This document shows, in pieces, positions 1 to 7,734 of a DNA stretch of 23,215 bases (within the stretch, counting starts at the first letter, position 1; every line of letters begins with the position of its first letter). Under the pieces are notes generated by a model. The model searched no databases. It saw only the letters and a list, made by a program, of their open reading frames with translations, and was not told the DNA's origin. Made by a program: the position numbers and the translations under genes. This DNA comes from Methanosarcinales archaeon (GTDB lineage Archaea > Halobacteriota > Methanosarcinia > Methanosarcinales > Methanogasteraceae): assembly GCA_030672605.1 (NCBI GenBank), contig DAOVGE010000155.1, positions 1 to 23,215 on the forward strand. The letters run 5' to 3'.

Positions 1-118
1 TTAGACGGGAAACCGATGTGACATCCGTCATGAAATAGTTTTACCACCTGCAACATGCTGAAAATGGTGAGAGACTGAGGTACAATGTTCGGCTATCACT
101 GGATTTTTGAACAGTGCC

Positions 119-145
119 GGTTTTTTGCCTCAGTTAAACACATAC
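119..145. repeat. Copy of the dispersed repeat end (GGTTTTTT...TAAACACATAC)
   Basis: The stretch matches 5218-5245 and the reverse complement of 17708-17734. The shared core is GGTTTTTT, then a TCAG(C/T)TAAACACATAC end. In the other two copies this end is one terminal inverted repeat of a MITE-like element. Here only this end is seen, so the copy is either truncated or its other end is degenerate. Confidence 0.65.
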
Positions 146-166
146 ATATTTTTCAACTGTCCGGAA

Positions 167-197
167 TATACTCAGCACCGTGCCGGTGTGAAGTATA
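167..197. repeat. Imperfect palindrome, 'closed' form of a nested inverted repeat
   Basis: TATACTCAGCACCG (167-180) abuts GTGCCGGTGTGAAGTATA (180-197), which is roughly its reverse complement. Both halves occur again, identical by eye, at 4934-4947 and 5153-5170, but there they are separated by about 205 bases. The site here therefore looks like an empty or internally deleted version of that arrangement. Confidence 0.6.
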
Positions 198-302
198 GAT
201 TAAACTGTCCCGGATGGGTGAAACCCCGCAATCTTTATGACCAGGTAGACAAATGACATACCGCGCATGGCGCTCTGGTAGCAGTCTCTATAGTCCCAAG
301 AA

Positions 303-315
303 AGTGATATAAAGA
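303..315 (+). promoter_or_regulatory. Candidate TATA box for the protease gene
   Basis: GATATAAAG preceded by purines (AAAGT) fits an archaeal BRE/TATA element. Initiation would fall near 335-340, leaving a leader of about 120 bases before the ATG at 458. Only sequence resemblance supports this. Confidence 0.35.
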
Positions 316-457
316 TCGCTTATTGTACTTCCGGACGTCGCCATGGCTTGGCATGCCACGATATGCATCTCGCGGAGGCGCACATCGAAGCGCAGAATCG
401 TGCAAAAAGAGAGCAAAATGCCACTGCATTGGATATGTACACAGTGAGGCAAACACA

Positions 458-3400
458 ATGAAGATGAGATCGAATATCTGGAAATTCTGTATGGTCTTTG
501 GAGTTATGGCGATTGTTCTGCTGCAATTTACAAGTTTGGTATCAGCACTGCCCGATAATTCGGAAAAATCGAGAATCGAGTCAGCTCTTGCTCTGGAGAT
601 TACAGAGCGACCGAATAACAAAATAGGAGTTATAATAGAGCTGGAAGAGCAAGATAAGGAACCGTTGGCGAAGTTTGATGTGGGGGTGGCAAAGTCAGCA
701 GCAGCCAAATCCCAGAAGCCACTTTCAAAATCGCTGGATGGAATGCGGGCAGAGGATGTGGCACATCACTGGATCATAAACGCAGTATCCGCAAAGGTTC
801 CTGCGTGGAAGATAAACGAGATTGCCGCGCGCGAGGACGTAAAGAAGGTCTGGCTGGATAAGAAGATCAGACTCATCGAACCGGTTGATGGTAATTCCGC
901 CGCATCCGACTGCACCGACCGGCTATACCTCGGACATAGTCCCATACCCCCTTACGATGGTTATCTATTAGAAGAGCCCGAGACTGCGTATGGCGTTTAC
1001 ACGGATATGGAACTATGTGACAACAGCGAGAGTTTCGATTGGGGTGATTACTATCTCAACGGAGACATCACCGGAACCGATTACAGCTACGGGATATACT
1101 TTGCGAGCAACTCCTCAACAACCTTTAAAATAGAGATCATAATCAACGGAACTACTGTCGCAACCTTCCCTGATCTGACCGTCATAGGGGAAGAGTTTGA
1201 CTATATTCCATTTTCAGCGGAGACTACGGGTATAGATCCAGCTACATCCATGGGGGATGAGGTGATCCTCAGGATTACGAAGATCTCCGGTGATACCGGC
1301 TGGATAATATCTGGCACAAACTACACCTCCAACATCACAATCCCGTGCATCGGCGACTATGGCGACGCCAGCATAAATGCGCCCGCGATGTGGGATCTGG
1401 GATACCAGGGGCGTGGTGTTACGATCGCAATCATCGATAGCGGTATTGATTCCACCCATCCGGATCTGGTTGGGAAAGTCATCTCCGAATCTAATTTTAC
1501 AGACGAAAGCACAACAAATGACCTGTGCGGGCACGGGACGCATTGTGCAGGAATCGCTGCGGGTAGACATAATGCGGCAACGGGCATGACCGGAGTTGCG
1601 CCGGAAGCATCGCTGATAAATGCCAAAGTCTTGAATGAAACGGGTCATGGAGACACGTCGTGGATTATAAAAGGAATTGAGTACGCAATAGAGCAAAACG
1701 TAGATATACTAAGCATAAGCCTTGGAGATTGGCAGGAAGATGGTACCGGAAGCGAGCCCATGTCAATTGCGGTGACAAACGCTGTCGATGCAGGATATGT
1801 TGTTGTGGCAGCCGCTGGAAACGATGGACCCGGCGAAGCCACAATCAGAAGTCCGGCTGTTTCTCATGGCGCAATAGCGGTTGCGGCGTCGGGTAGCAAA
1901 GGTGCAATCGTTGATTTCAGTTCAAGAGGTCCCGCGGGCGATGGACGGGTTGCAATCGACCTTGCGGCACCCGGGCACGAGATAATTGCGCCGAACGCAT
2001 TCTGGGAGATTGAAGAGGATTATGCGGTCATCAGCGGAACATCAATGTCATGCCCACATGTAGCAGGGGCAGCCGCGTTGTTGTTGCAGGCAATTCCGGG
2101 ATTAACACCACAGGAGATGAAAAGAGCGCTGAAGAACGGCGCAGACCCAATCATCAGTAGCAGTGGCAATGGTGGTGGCGCCAGAGTTGTGTACTGCGCC
2201 TTTGACATGGATGACATCGACGACAACGCCACACAACGGCAATTGATAGAGAACTCAGAGAACTGGCTCAGGGTGGCAGAAAACCCGACAGGATCTGTCC
2301 TGATAATTGAGGATGAGAATTACCTTGGTTCCGATGACGATCAGAGCGTGGAGGTCTTTGAATCGGTCTTCGTGGAGATCGGATATGATGTAACGATCGA
2401 GGAGTCTGATGAGACTCTGTATGCGGAATGGGGTGATTATGACATCGTTGTCTGGAGTTGCGGGGAGGACCCAACTCCAATAAGAGATCCCGTGTACAAG
2501 CAGATGCTTCTCGATTATGTGGACTGCGGCGGGCATCTGCTACTCGAGAGCGGGTACATCGCATCATGGATCAGCCGGCACGGGGACCAGATCGTGGACC
2601 GCGAACTCCGTTTAAATGTGCTCCATGCAATAGAGGGATGGGCACACAGCGACGTTGGTGATCTGATACTGAAGACCAGGCACCCCATAGCAACCACACC
2701 GAACCTTCTTCCTGAGACTATAAACTTCACTCCAACCGAGCCCGGTGACGACTCCGGGGATGCAAACGCGGTCAGGATCTTGCCTGATGCCGTGGGTGTT
2801 TACAACTGGTCACGTGTTGCCTACGGAGGCACTCCGGACGAGAACCTGGCACGCACGGCATACGGACTGATAGTCTACGAAGGAGATGGGGATGATGAAG
2901 ATGGTGAAGGGGGATGTGATGCCGATGTCCGGGAGCAGGGTTCCGGAAGGCTGGATGTGAAAGATTCATACGATGCTTTGACAGATGGCACAATCGTTGA
3001 TTCCGAGTGGTTTGTCGGGAGAGTGCAGCCCGGAATCTACACGAAGACGTTTACGGTGGTAAATAACAATCCCGGCGCAAAAACCGTGGACATAACCGGA
3101 TCGGCGGGCGATGCCGGTGACTGGATGACCTTGCCCGCGAGTCTGACAGTTCCGGCAGGAGGGACTGTAAACTTCGGTGCAGTGATGGATGTTCCCGATG
3201 GGACAGTTGGTGCATACCAAGGCAGCATTTGGGTAACTGATGGAGTAGAGGATATTCTAATCCCTGTTTCTCTGAATGTGATATGGGATTACACCAAAAC
3301 CCCACAGATTACCGGGGTTCTCGATGAGGATTGGAGGTACGCCACTCCATCGATATATTGGGGCGGTGGAGACTGGGTTTATTACACATTCAATCTCCCT

Positions 3401-3826
3401 GCTGTGCCCGTACTGAATCTCAGTCTGGACTGGACAGACACGTGGAATGACATGGATATGATTCTGTTTGATCCGAATAACCTGTCCATAACCGACCCAG
3501 GATGCGATGATCCCAGAACGAAGCCCGAAACGATCGTTGTTTACGATCCGCTGGCTGGTAATTGGACGGTTGCCATAAATGCATACTGGCTTGAGGTCAC
3601 TCCTGAAACATTCACGCTGACGCTTGAAACATCAACAATACAGCCCCTTCGCGGCGATGTGAACCGCGATGGCACGGTTACATCGGAAGATTCTGCAATT
3701 GCGCTTGATATGGCGGTAAGTTGCAAATGGGACAACGTTGCTGATGTTAGCGGTGATGGGCAGGTCACCTCACTTGACGCACTCATGATCCTGCAGATTA
3801 CAGCAGGGGGTGCGGATCCGAGTTAG
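458..3826 (+). CDS. Secreted subtilisin-like (S8) serine protease with C-terminal dockerin
   Basis: An exported serine endopeptidase of 1122 residues, probably acting at or outside the cell surface. The ATG at 458 was chosen because GTGAGG lies 8 bases upstream and it starts a signal peptide ending near VSA (residues 28-30). Residues about 40-140 resemble an I9-type propeptide. The catalytic triad is Asp327 (IDSGID), His359 (GHGTHCAG) and Ser529 (GTSMSCPHVAG), with oxyanion Asn455 (AAGND). About 150 residues of beta-rich sequence (150-297) sit between propeptide and catalytic core, an uncommon insertion. After the protease come a glutamine-amidotransferase-like segment (about 613-715), a beta-sandwich (845-942), a PPC-like domain (945-1060), and a type I dockerin from 1066 with two duplicated calcium loops (GDVNRDGTVTSEDS and ADVSGDGQVTSLDA). 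A dockerin implies docking to a cohesin-bearing surface protein; none is encoded here. The peptidase call is firm; substrate is unknown. Confidence 0.93.
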   Translation: MKMRSNIWKFCMVFGVMAIVLLQFTSLVSALPDNSEKSRIESALALEITERPNNKIGVIIELEEQDKEPLAKFDVGVAKSAAAKSQKPLSKSLDGMRAEDVAHHWIINAVSAKVPAWKINEIAAREDVKKVWLDKKIRLIEPVDGNSAASDCTDRLYLGHSPIPPYDGYLLEEPETAYGVYTDMELCDNSESFDWGDYYLNGDITGTDYSYGIYFASNSSTTFKIEIIINGTTVATFPDLTVIGEEFDYIPFSAETTGIDPATSMGDEVILRITKISGDTGWIISGTNYTSNITIPCIGDYGDASINAPAMWDLGYQGRGVTIAIIDSGIDSTHPDLVGKVISESNFTDESTTNDLCGHGTHCAGIAAGRHNAATGMTGVAPEASLINAKVLNETGHGDTSWIIKGIEYAIEQNVDILSISLGDWQEDGTGSEPMSIAVTNAVDAGYVVVAAAGNDGPGEATIRSPAVSHGAIAVAASGSKGAIVDFSSRGPAGDGRVAIDLAAPGHEIIAPNAFWEIEEDYAVISGTSMSCPHVAGAAALLLQAIPGLTPQEMKRALKNGADPIISSSGNGGGARVVYCAFDMDDIDDNATQRQLIENSENWLRVAENPTGSVLIIEDENYLGSDDDQSVEVFESVFVEIGYDVTIEESDETLYAEWGDYDIVVWSCGEDPTPIRDPVYKQMLLDYVDCGGHLLLESGYIASWISRHGDQIVDRELRLNVLHAIEGWAHSDVGDLILKTRHPIATTPNLLPETINFTPTEPGDDSGDANAVRILPDAVGVYNWSRVAYGGTPDENLARTAYGLIVYEGDGDDEDGEGGCDADVREQGSGRLDVKDSYDALTDGTIVDSEWFVGRVQPGIYTKTFTVVNNNPGAKTVDITGSAGDAGDWMTLPASLTVPAGGTVNFGAVMDVPDGTVGAYQGSIWVTDGVEDILIPVSLNVIWDYTKTPQITGVLDEDWRYATPSIYWGGGDWVYYTFNLPAVPVLNLSLDWTDTWNDMDMILFDPNNLSITDPGCDDPRTKPETIVVYDPLAGNWTVAINAYWLEVTPETFTLTLETSTIQPLRGDVNRDGTVTSEDSAIALDMAVSCKWDNVADVSGDGQVTSLDALMILQITAGGADPS

Positions 3827-3946
3827 TCGTAGATCCGGCATTCGCATGACCTGCGCGGCTTGAAGACGCGTTCTGCCATGAGCCATTGAAGAGTTACCTT
3901 CATTATCCGGCAAGGCGATTTTAGACAGATCGTTGAGGGAGCCATA

Positions 3947-4702
3947 ATGAAGATAGCAATCACAGGCAAAGGCGGCGTCGGGAAAACGACTCTTGCGGGA
4001 ACACTCGCCCGGTTATTCGTAGAGGATGGCTTTGCAGTCCTCGCAATCGACGCAGACCCGGATATGAACCTTGCGTCCGCAATTGGCATCGAACACCCGC
4101 CCGCCCCGCTCGCCGAGCAGAAGAAGTTGATCGAGGAGCGGGCTGGCACCGGAGCAGGTGGCGTATTCAAGCTGAACCCGAAGGTGGACGACATCGTTGA
4201 GCGGTTCGGCGTAACCGAGCACGGGGTTTCTATGCTCACGATGGGAACCGTTGACACCGGCGGATCCGGGTGCATGTGCCCTGCGTCATCGCTTCTGCGT
4301 GCGTTGCTGCGCCACGTGCTGCTCCGGGAAGAAAGCATCGTGATTATTGACATGGAGGCTGGAATCGAGCATCTCGGGCGCGGAACCGCTCGCGGGGTCG
4401 ATCTGATGATCGTTGTGGTTGAGCCCGGCGCGAGATCAATTGCGACCGCGGCACGGATACAGAAGCTGAGTAGAGAGATCGGGATAAAGCGGCTGGTAGC
4501 CGTTGTAAACAGGGCAGACGAACGCAGCGTTGGCATAATCGGTGGACGCCTGGATGAACTAGGAATTGCTGTCATCGGCACAATCCCGTACGATGCGGGT
4601 CTGGTGCAGGCGGATATTGATGGAACGGCGCCGTTTGACGCTGGTTGTGACGCGGTCTCTGCGATCGGGCGAGTGAAGGATGCGATTGCGTGTGGCGTGT
4701 GA
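3947..4702 (+). CDS. cooC: CooC-like ATPase for nickel insertion into CO dehydrogenase
   Basis: A cytoplasmic MinD/SIMIBI-class P-loop ATPase of 251 residues. CooC proteins use ATP-driven dimerisation to deliver nickel to the C-cluster of carbon monoxide dehydrogenase. The deviant Walker A motif is GKGGVGKTT (residues 7-15), with signature lysine. IDADPDMNLA follows at 34-43. The C-M-C motif at 109-111 matches the metal-binding CxC that distinguishes CooC from other MinD relatives. DMEAGIEHLGRGT is the Walker B/switch II region typical of the family. The ATG at 3947 is preceded by GAGGGA seven bases upstream. No CODH/ACS subunit gene is present in the window, so the client enzyme must be encoded elsewhere. 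A generic CooC/MinD-like ATPase for another nickel enzyme remains possible. Confidence 0.88.
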   Translation: MKIAITGKGGVGKTTLAGTLARLFVEDGFAVLAIDADPDMNLASAIGIEHPPAPLAEQKKLIEERAGTGAGGVFKLNPKVDDIVERFGVTEHGVSMLTMGTVDTGGSGCMCPASSLLRALLRHVLLREESIVIIDMEAGIEHLGRGTARGVDLMIVVVEPGARSIATAARIQKLSREIGIKRLVAVVNRADERSVGIIGGRLDELGIAVIGTIPYDAGLVQADIDGTAPFDAGCDAVSAIGRVKDAIACGV

Positions 4703-4792
4703 TTCCTTTGCGACCTTGCGTTAGATCGGAGAAACGAGAACGTTGCAAAGAATAAAAAGCCACAGTTTTTCGACACATTTTGAAAAATAGTA

Positions 4793-4820
4793 GCCACAGA
4801 GAGCGGAAATGCTCTGTGAC
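4793..4820. repeat. Short CACAGAG/CTCTGTG hairpin repeat
   Basis: CCACAGAG and CTCTGTG form an inverted repeat around a short loop. It belongs in style to the longer CACAGAG hairpin at 10822-10887. It may be a degenerate copy or serve as a transcript-end structure after cooC. The stretch 4703-4792 before it holds nothing recognisable apart from a T-run. Confidence 0.45.
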
Positions 4821-4849
4821 AGAATGGAAAGAACAGACCAAGGAGGAAA

Positions 4850-4920
4850 CCATTAACTGAACAGACGATTGGTGTGGCGATTGAAGTCCGCAAGCATCCT
4901 GGATCTGGTCTTCTTGAATC
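4850..4920 (+). pseudogene. N-terminal remnant of a GxxExxY-family protein, cut at a repeat element
   Basis: Reading codons from 4850 gives PLTEQTIGVAIEVRKHPGSG followed by LLES. This matches the characteristic N-terminus of the GxxExxY family (a PD-(D/E)XK-like group), whose members typically read LTxxIIGxAIEVHxxLGPGLLESxYE. The similarity ends at LLES, exactly where the repeat end GTACGTGTTTAGCT begins at 4921. The frame then runs on into unrelated sequence and stops. No ATG, GTG or TTG lies in frame after the preceding TGA, although AGGAGG at 4841 resembles a ribosome binding site. The rest of the family domain was not found downstream. I interpret this as a dead fragment of a gene disrupted and partly deleted at the element insertion. 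The identification comes from recalled family pattern over only 24 residues. Confidence 0.6.
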
Positions 4921-5053
4921 GTACGTGTTTAGCTATACTCAGCACCGGCATAAACTGCGCTTTTTATCGACAGACCACAAAACAAGGGCATGAATTTCAC
5001 TCATACGGAATAATTCAAATTTTTAAGTGTAATAAATAGATTATGTGGGTGTA

Positions 5054-5121
5054 AATTCGTGTAATTCGCGATATTCGTCTGAATTCGTGATTTTATCACG
5101 AATGGACGAATCCCACGAATT
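5054..5121. repeat. ATTCGTG-type hairpin repeat cluster
   Basis: Short units related to AATTCGTG recur on one strand (5054, about 5063, 5080-5090) and as CACGAATT-type complements (5096-5121). AATTCGTG at 5054-5061 can pair with CACGAATT at 5114-5121, and the inner units pair as well. The block lies within the 4921-5245 element, between its nested inverted repeats. Confidence 0.55.
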
Positions 5122-5169
5122 CGATATCAACTGATTTGAAAAAGCTCAATCTGTGCCGGTGTGAAGTAT

Positions 5170-5221
5170 AACCACAAGATTGCACAGATTTCCACAAGAT
5201 TTCTGTGTTAATCTCGTGGTT
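5170..5221. repeat. AACCACAAGATT hairpin, shared with the 17.7-kb copy
   Basis: AACCACAAGATT (5170-5181) pairs with AATCTCGTGGTT (5210-5221) with one mismatch, and inner ACAGA/TCTGT segments extend the pairing. The reverse complement of this block recurs at 17731-17814 with small insertions. Confidence 0.6.
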
Positions 5222-5279
5222 TTTTCACATCAGCTAAACACATACCTTTCTGGTTACTATGGCTTCTTTCAATTCTATT

Positions 5280-5353
5280 AACCGCAGATGCACGCGAGAT
5301 TTACGCAGATGCCTGATTAACAAATCCGCGTTCATCTGCATTTATCAGCGGTT
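5280..5353. repeat. AACCGCAGAT hairpin repeat
   Basis: AACCGCAGAT at 5280-5289 pairs with ATCAGCGGTT at 5344-5353 with one mismatch. Inner CGCAGAT-like and ATCTGC-like units also pair, giving a long imperfect hairpin. A close relative lies at 10945-11014. Bases 5354-5490 show no gene; a 60-codon frame from 5413 overlaps the archaellin leader and looks spurious. Confidence 0.6.
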
Positions 5354-5494
5354 CATTATATTTTCAACTGACCGGAAGAACTCTGCAAAACCGATATCGA
5401 GCGGCTGAATAGATGATTAATCTGATAGAGCTCGGGGTCAATGTCACGGAAGATGCCAGAGAGCCCGAAAAACCCCTCGGGTTTGATATTTCCA

Positions 5495-5530
5495 ACCAAA
5501 AACTATATGTAGATGTAGTGTTTTATATCT
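5495..5530 (+). promoter_or_regulatory. Candidate promoter region of the archaellin array
   Basis: Two TATA-like elements are visible: CCAAAAACTATATG (TATA core near 5504-5509) and TTTTATATC (5521-5529). The second would place initiation near 5550 and leave a 40-base leader containing GGAGGT just before the first archaellin ATG. A weak CCCGA/TCGGG hairpin lies just upstream (about 5463-5481). Which box is used cannot be told from sequence. Confidence 0.4.
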
Positions 5531-5591
5531 TTATACAGTTACAACAACGGGAGCGTTGGGTAACGGGTTGGGCAACAATGAGGGAGGTCTC

Positions 5592-6692
5592 ATGAAGACA
5601 AAGAATACATATAGGGCTAGCAAAGACGATCGGGCTCAGGTGGGGATTGGCACGTTGATCATATTCATCGCAATGGTGCTTGTTGCAGCGGTTGCTGCGG
5701 CTGTTCTGATCCAGACCTCCGGAGTTTTGCAACAGAAGGCACAGACCACAGGAAAGGAGGCAACAAAGGAGGTCTCCAGCAATATTGACCTCGACTCAAT
5801 CGAGGGATGGCGGGGCGGCATGAATGCGTCCTCGAGTGTTGAGGATACATTCTCGAGTCAGATATACAGGCTCGATCTGCGTGCATCGCTCAAGGTTGGA
5901 AGTGAGCCTGTTGACATGAACCAGGTCGTAATCACGATAACAGACGGCACGACCACAAACGACCTCCGCTACATCGAAGGAGATATCGTGACCGCGAAGG
6001 CGCTTGTTGGCAGCAGCGGAACCGGGAACTACACGGCAAGTGCAGCCACAGGTATCACGAATACGACATACCGGATACTGATTGATGGAGATGGTTCCGG
6101 CACCACAACAAGCAACGAGGCTGCAATCGACATCATCCAGAGAGCGTATCCGGATGCCAATGTGGATGACCATTTTGTGGCGAAGGATAGTAACGCGGGT
6201 GCAGGTATCACCTACAGTTACACCGATCCGTATGTGTGGTCAGATCCGTACGATACGGGTTCCATACTCGCAGTCGACGCTGGTGTGTTTAGAGCTAGTT
6301 ACAGCGCGATTGAGGATAACAAAACTCACCTCTACGACAACACAACTCAGGACCAGTATCTGATGCGTGGTGACATATTCTACGTAATCAACGAGATCCG
6401 GGATGAGGACAAGTCATTCACAAAGGATAACCCGGTAATGAATACCGGGGATCTCGTGAAGATCCTCATCCTGACTGGACCAAGTACAGTCACAGCCGGT
6501 GAATTATTTGATGGGGGGGATGATACTGCCCTCACTGACAACTATCCGCTCGTTGGTGAATCCGATCTCACATTCAGTCCGAGAACGACTGTCAGCATCA
6601 GCATGATCCCGGAGGGTGGTGCATCGACTGACGTCACCTTCGTGACACCGTCGTCGTTTGGCACACACTCAAGCGTTGAGCTATATCCATGA
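5592..6692 (+). CDS. Archaellin 1 (archaeal flagellin, ArlB/FlaB type)
   Basis: Filament subunit of the archaellum, 366 residues. The ATG at 5592 follows GGAGGT at a 3-base spacing; the frame is open to an upstream TTG, but this start gives the expected short class III signal. The signal ends RA|QVG, with cleavage likely after Ala15 and the conserved Gly at +3 (Gly18). The hydrophobic helix IGTLIIFIAMVLVAAVAAAV that packs in the filament core follows. A conserved outer segment (DLRASLKVGSEPVDMNQ), a variable core, then FYVINEIRDEDKSFTKDNP and the C-terminal MIPEGGAST...SSFGTHSSVELYP complete it. N-glycosylation sequons include NAS, NYT, NTT, NKT and NTT. It is the first gene of five in an apparent operon. 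Accessory arl genes (motor, peptidase, ATPase) are not in the window. Confidence 0.93.
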   Translation: MKTKNTYRASKDDRAQVGIGTLIIFIAMVLVAAVAAAVLIQTSGVLQQKAQTTGKEATKEVSSNIDLDSIEGWRGGMNASSSVEDTFSSQIYRLDLRASLKVGSEPVDMNQVVITITDGTTTNDLRYIEGDIVTAKALVGSSGTGNYTASAATGITNTTYRILIDGDGSGTTTSNEAAIDIIQRAYPDANVDDHFVAKDSNAGAGITYSYTDPYVWSDPYDTGSILAVDAGVFRASYSAIEDNKTHLYDNTTQDQYLMRGDIFYVINEIRDEDKSFTKDNPVMNTGDLVKILILTGPSTVTAGELFDGGDDTALTDNYPLVGESDLTFSPRTTVSISMIPEGGASTDVTFVTPSSFGTHSSVELYP

Positions 6693-6703
6693 GGGGGTAA
6701 ATT

Positions 6704-7723
6704 ATGAAAAGAAACAATATAACGCAGAATCGCAGTGCTCAGGTGGGGATTGGAACTCTAATCATCTTTATTGCGATGGTTCTTGTCGCTGCGGTTGCTG
6801 CAGCAGTACTGATTCAGACTTCAGGAGTCCTGCAACAGAAAGCACAGACCACAGGAAAGGAGGCGACAAAGGAGGTCTCCAGTAATATCGACATCGACTC
6901 GATAGAAGGATGGAGGGGCGGTACGGATGCTTCAAGCAGCGAACCCGACACCTTCTCGAGTCAGATATATAGGCTCGATCTACGAGCATCGCTCAAGGTG
7001 GGAAGCGAGCCAGTTGACATGAACCAGGTCGTAATCACGATAACAGACGGCACGACCACAAACGACCTCCGCTACATCGAAGGAGATATCGTGACCGATA
7101 CGGCTTATGTTGACGCTGGAAACGGGACATGGGTGCTGAATGCCGCCGAGGGCATCACAAACACGACATACCGGATACTGGTTGATGAAAGCAGTAGCGC
7201 CGATCTCCTGGAAGTATTCAGGCGCGTATATCCTGATACGCATGTGGACACTGATAACAATGTCAGTAACTCCACTTCGGTGCTATGGAGTCTTCCGGAC
7301 ACGGAAGGATCCGGTGATGTGATCGCGGTGAATGCAAGTGTCTTCAATTCGACGGACTATCCCGATGCTACGAACTATCTTGCACGCGGCGACATGTTCT
7401 ACATAATCAACGAGATCAGGGACGATGACAAGTCATTCACAAAGGACAATCCTGTGATGAACACCGGAGACCTCGTGAAGATCATCATACTCACGGCACC
7501 GGCAAGCACGGTCACCGGAAACACCGCACTTGGAAGTGAAGCCGACTCAACTGATGCGCAACTGGAGAGTAATCATCCGCTTGTAGGTGAGGCTGATCTC
7601 ACACTCAATCCAAGAACCACGGTCTCAATTTCCATGATCCCTGAGGGTGGCGCATCGACTGACGTCACATTTGTTACGCCGTCGTCGTTCGGCACGTATT
7701 CGAGCGTGGATCTATATCCATGA
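6704..7723 (+). CDS. Archaellin 2
   Basis: 339-residue archaellin. The stop of archaellin 1 overlaps its strong ribosome binding site (GAGGGGGT), with the ATG 11 bases beyond. The signal is MKRNNITQNRSA|QVG; position -2 is Ser where the paralogs have Arg, which may affect peptidase processing. The constant outer segment shares an 85-base run identical by eye with archaellin 1 (7013-7097 against 5910-5994). The core then diverges completely and carries sequons NGT, NTT, NVS, NST, NAS and NST. The C-terminal block MIPEGGASTDVTFVTPSSFG matches archaellin 1. It probably co-assembles with, or substitutes for, the other subunits in the filament. Confidence 0.92.
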   Translation: MKRNNITQNRSAQVGIGTLIIFIAMVLVAAVAAAVLIQTSGVLQQKAQTTGKEATKEVSSNIDIDSIEGWRGGTDASSSEPDTFSSQIYRLDLRASLKVGSEPVDMNQVVITITDGTTTNDLRYIEGDIVTDTAYVDAGNGTWVLNAAEGITNTTYRILVDESSSADLLEVFRRVYPDTHVDTDNNVSNSTSVLWSLPDTEGSGDVIAVNASVFNSTDYPDATNYLARGDMFYIINEIRDDDKSFTKDNPVMNTGDLVKIIILTAPASTVTGNTALGSEADSTDAQLESNHPLVGEADLTLNPRTTVSISMIPEGGASTDVTFVTPSSFGTYSSVDLYP

Positions 7724-7734
7724 GGTGGAGAATT

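Larger units (their letters stand above)
1..457. other. Intergenic region with repeat remnants upstream of the protease
   Basis: No convincing gene is visible here. The first 115 bases show nothing recognisable. Bases 119-197 contain two pieces of the dispersed repeat family that recurs near 4921-5245 and 17708-17827. From about 300 onward the sequence is the probable promoter and 5' leader of the protease. The protease frame is open back to a TTG at 323, but that extension lacks secretory character, and the signal peptide begins at the ATG at 458. Confidence 0.6.
4921..5245. mobile_element. MITE-like element with 14-bp terminal inverted repeats
   Basis: The left end GTACGTGTTTAGCT (4921-4934) and right end AGCTAAACACATAC (5232-5245) are inverted repeats with one mismatch in 14. 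The same ends bound a 120-bp element at 17708-17827. Inside, TATACTCAGCACCG (4934-4947) and GTGCCGGTGTGAAGTATA (5153-5170) form a second, nested inverted pair enclosing an ATTCGTG-rich hairpin block. The right part (5170-5221) is the hairpin shared with the other copy. There is no coding capacity, so any movement would need a transposase supplied in trans. No target-site duplication is obvious. That it is mobile is inference; the repeated ends are seen directly. Confidence 0.6.

Noticed and set aside
3823..4893. 356-codon minus-strand frame antisense to cooC.
   Set aside because: Composition is typical of a shadow frame (Ser/Pro/Arg-rich, no motif) and it lies opposite a well-supported gene.
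5413..5595. 60-codon plus-strand frame upstream of archaellin 1.
   Set aside because: No family character, it spans the TATA-like promoter elements and overlaps the archaellin ribosome binding site and start.
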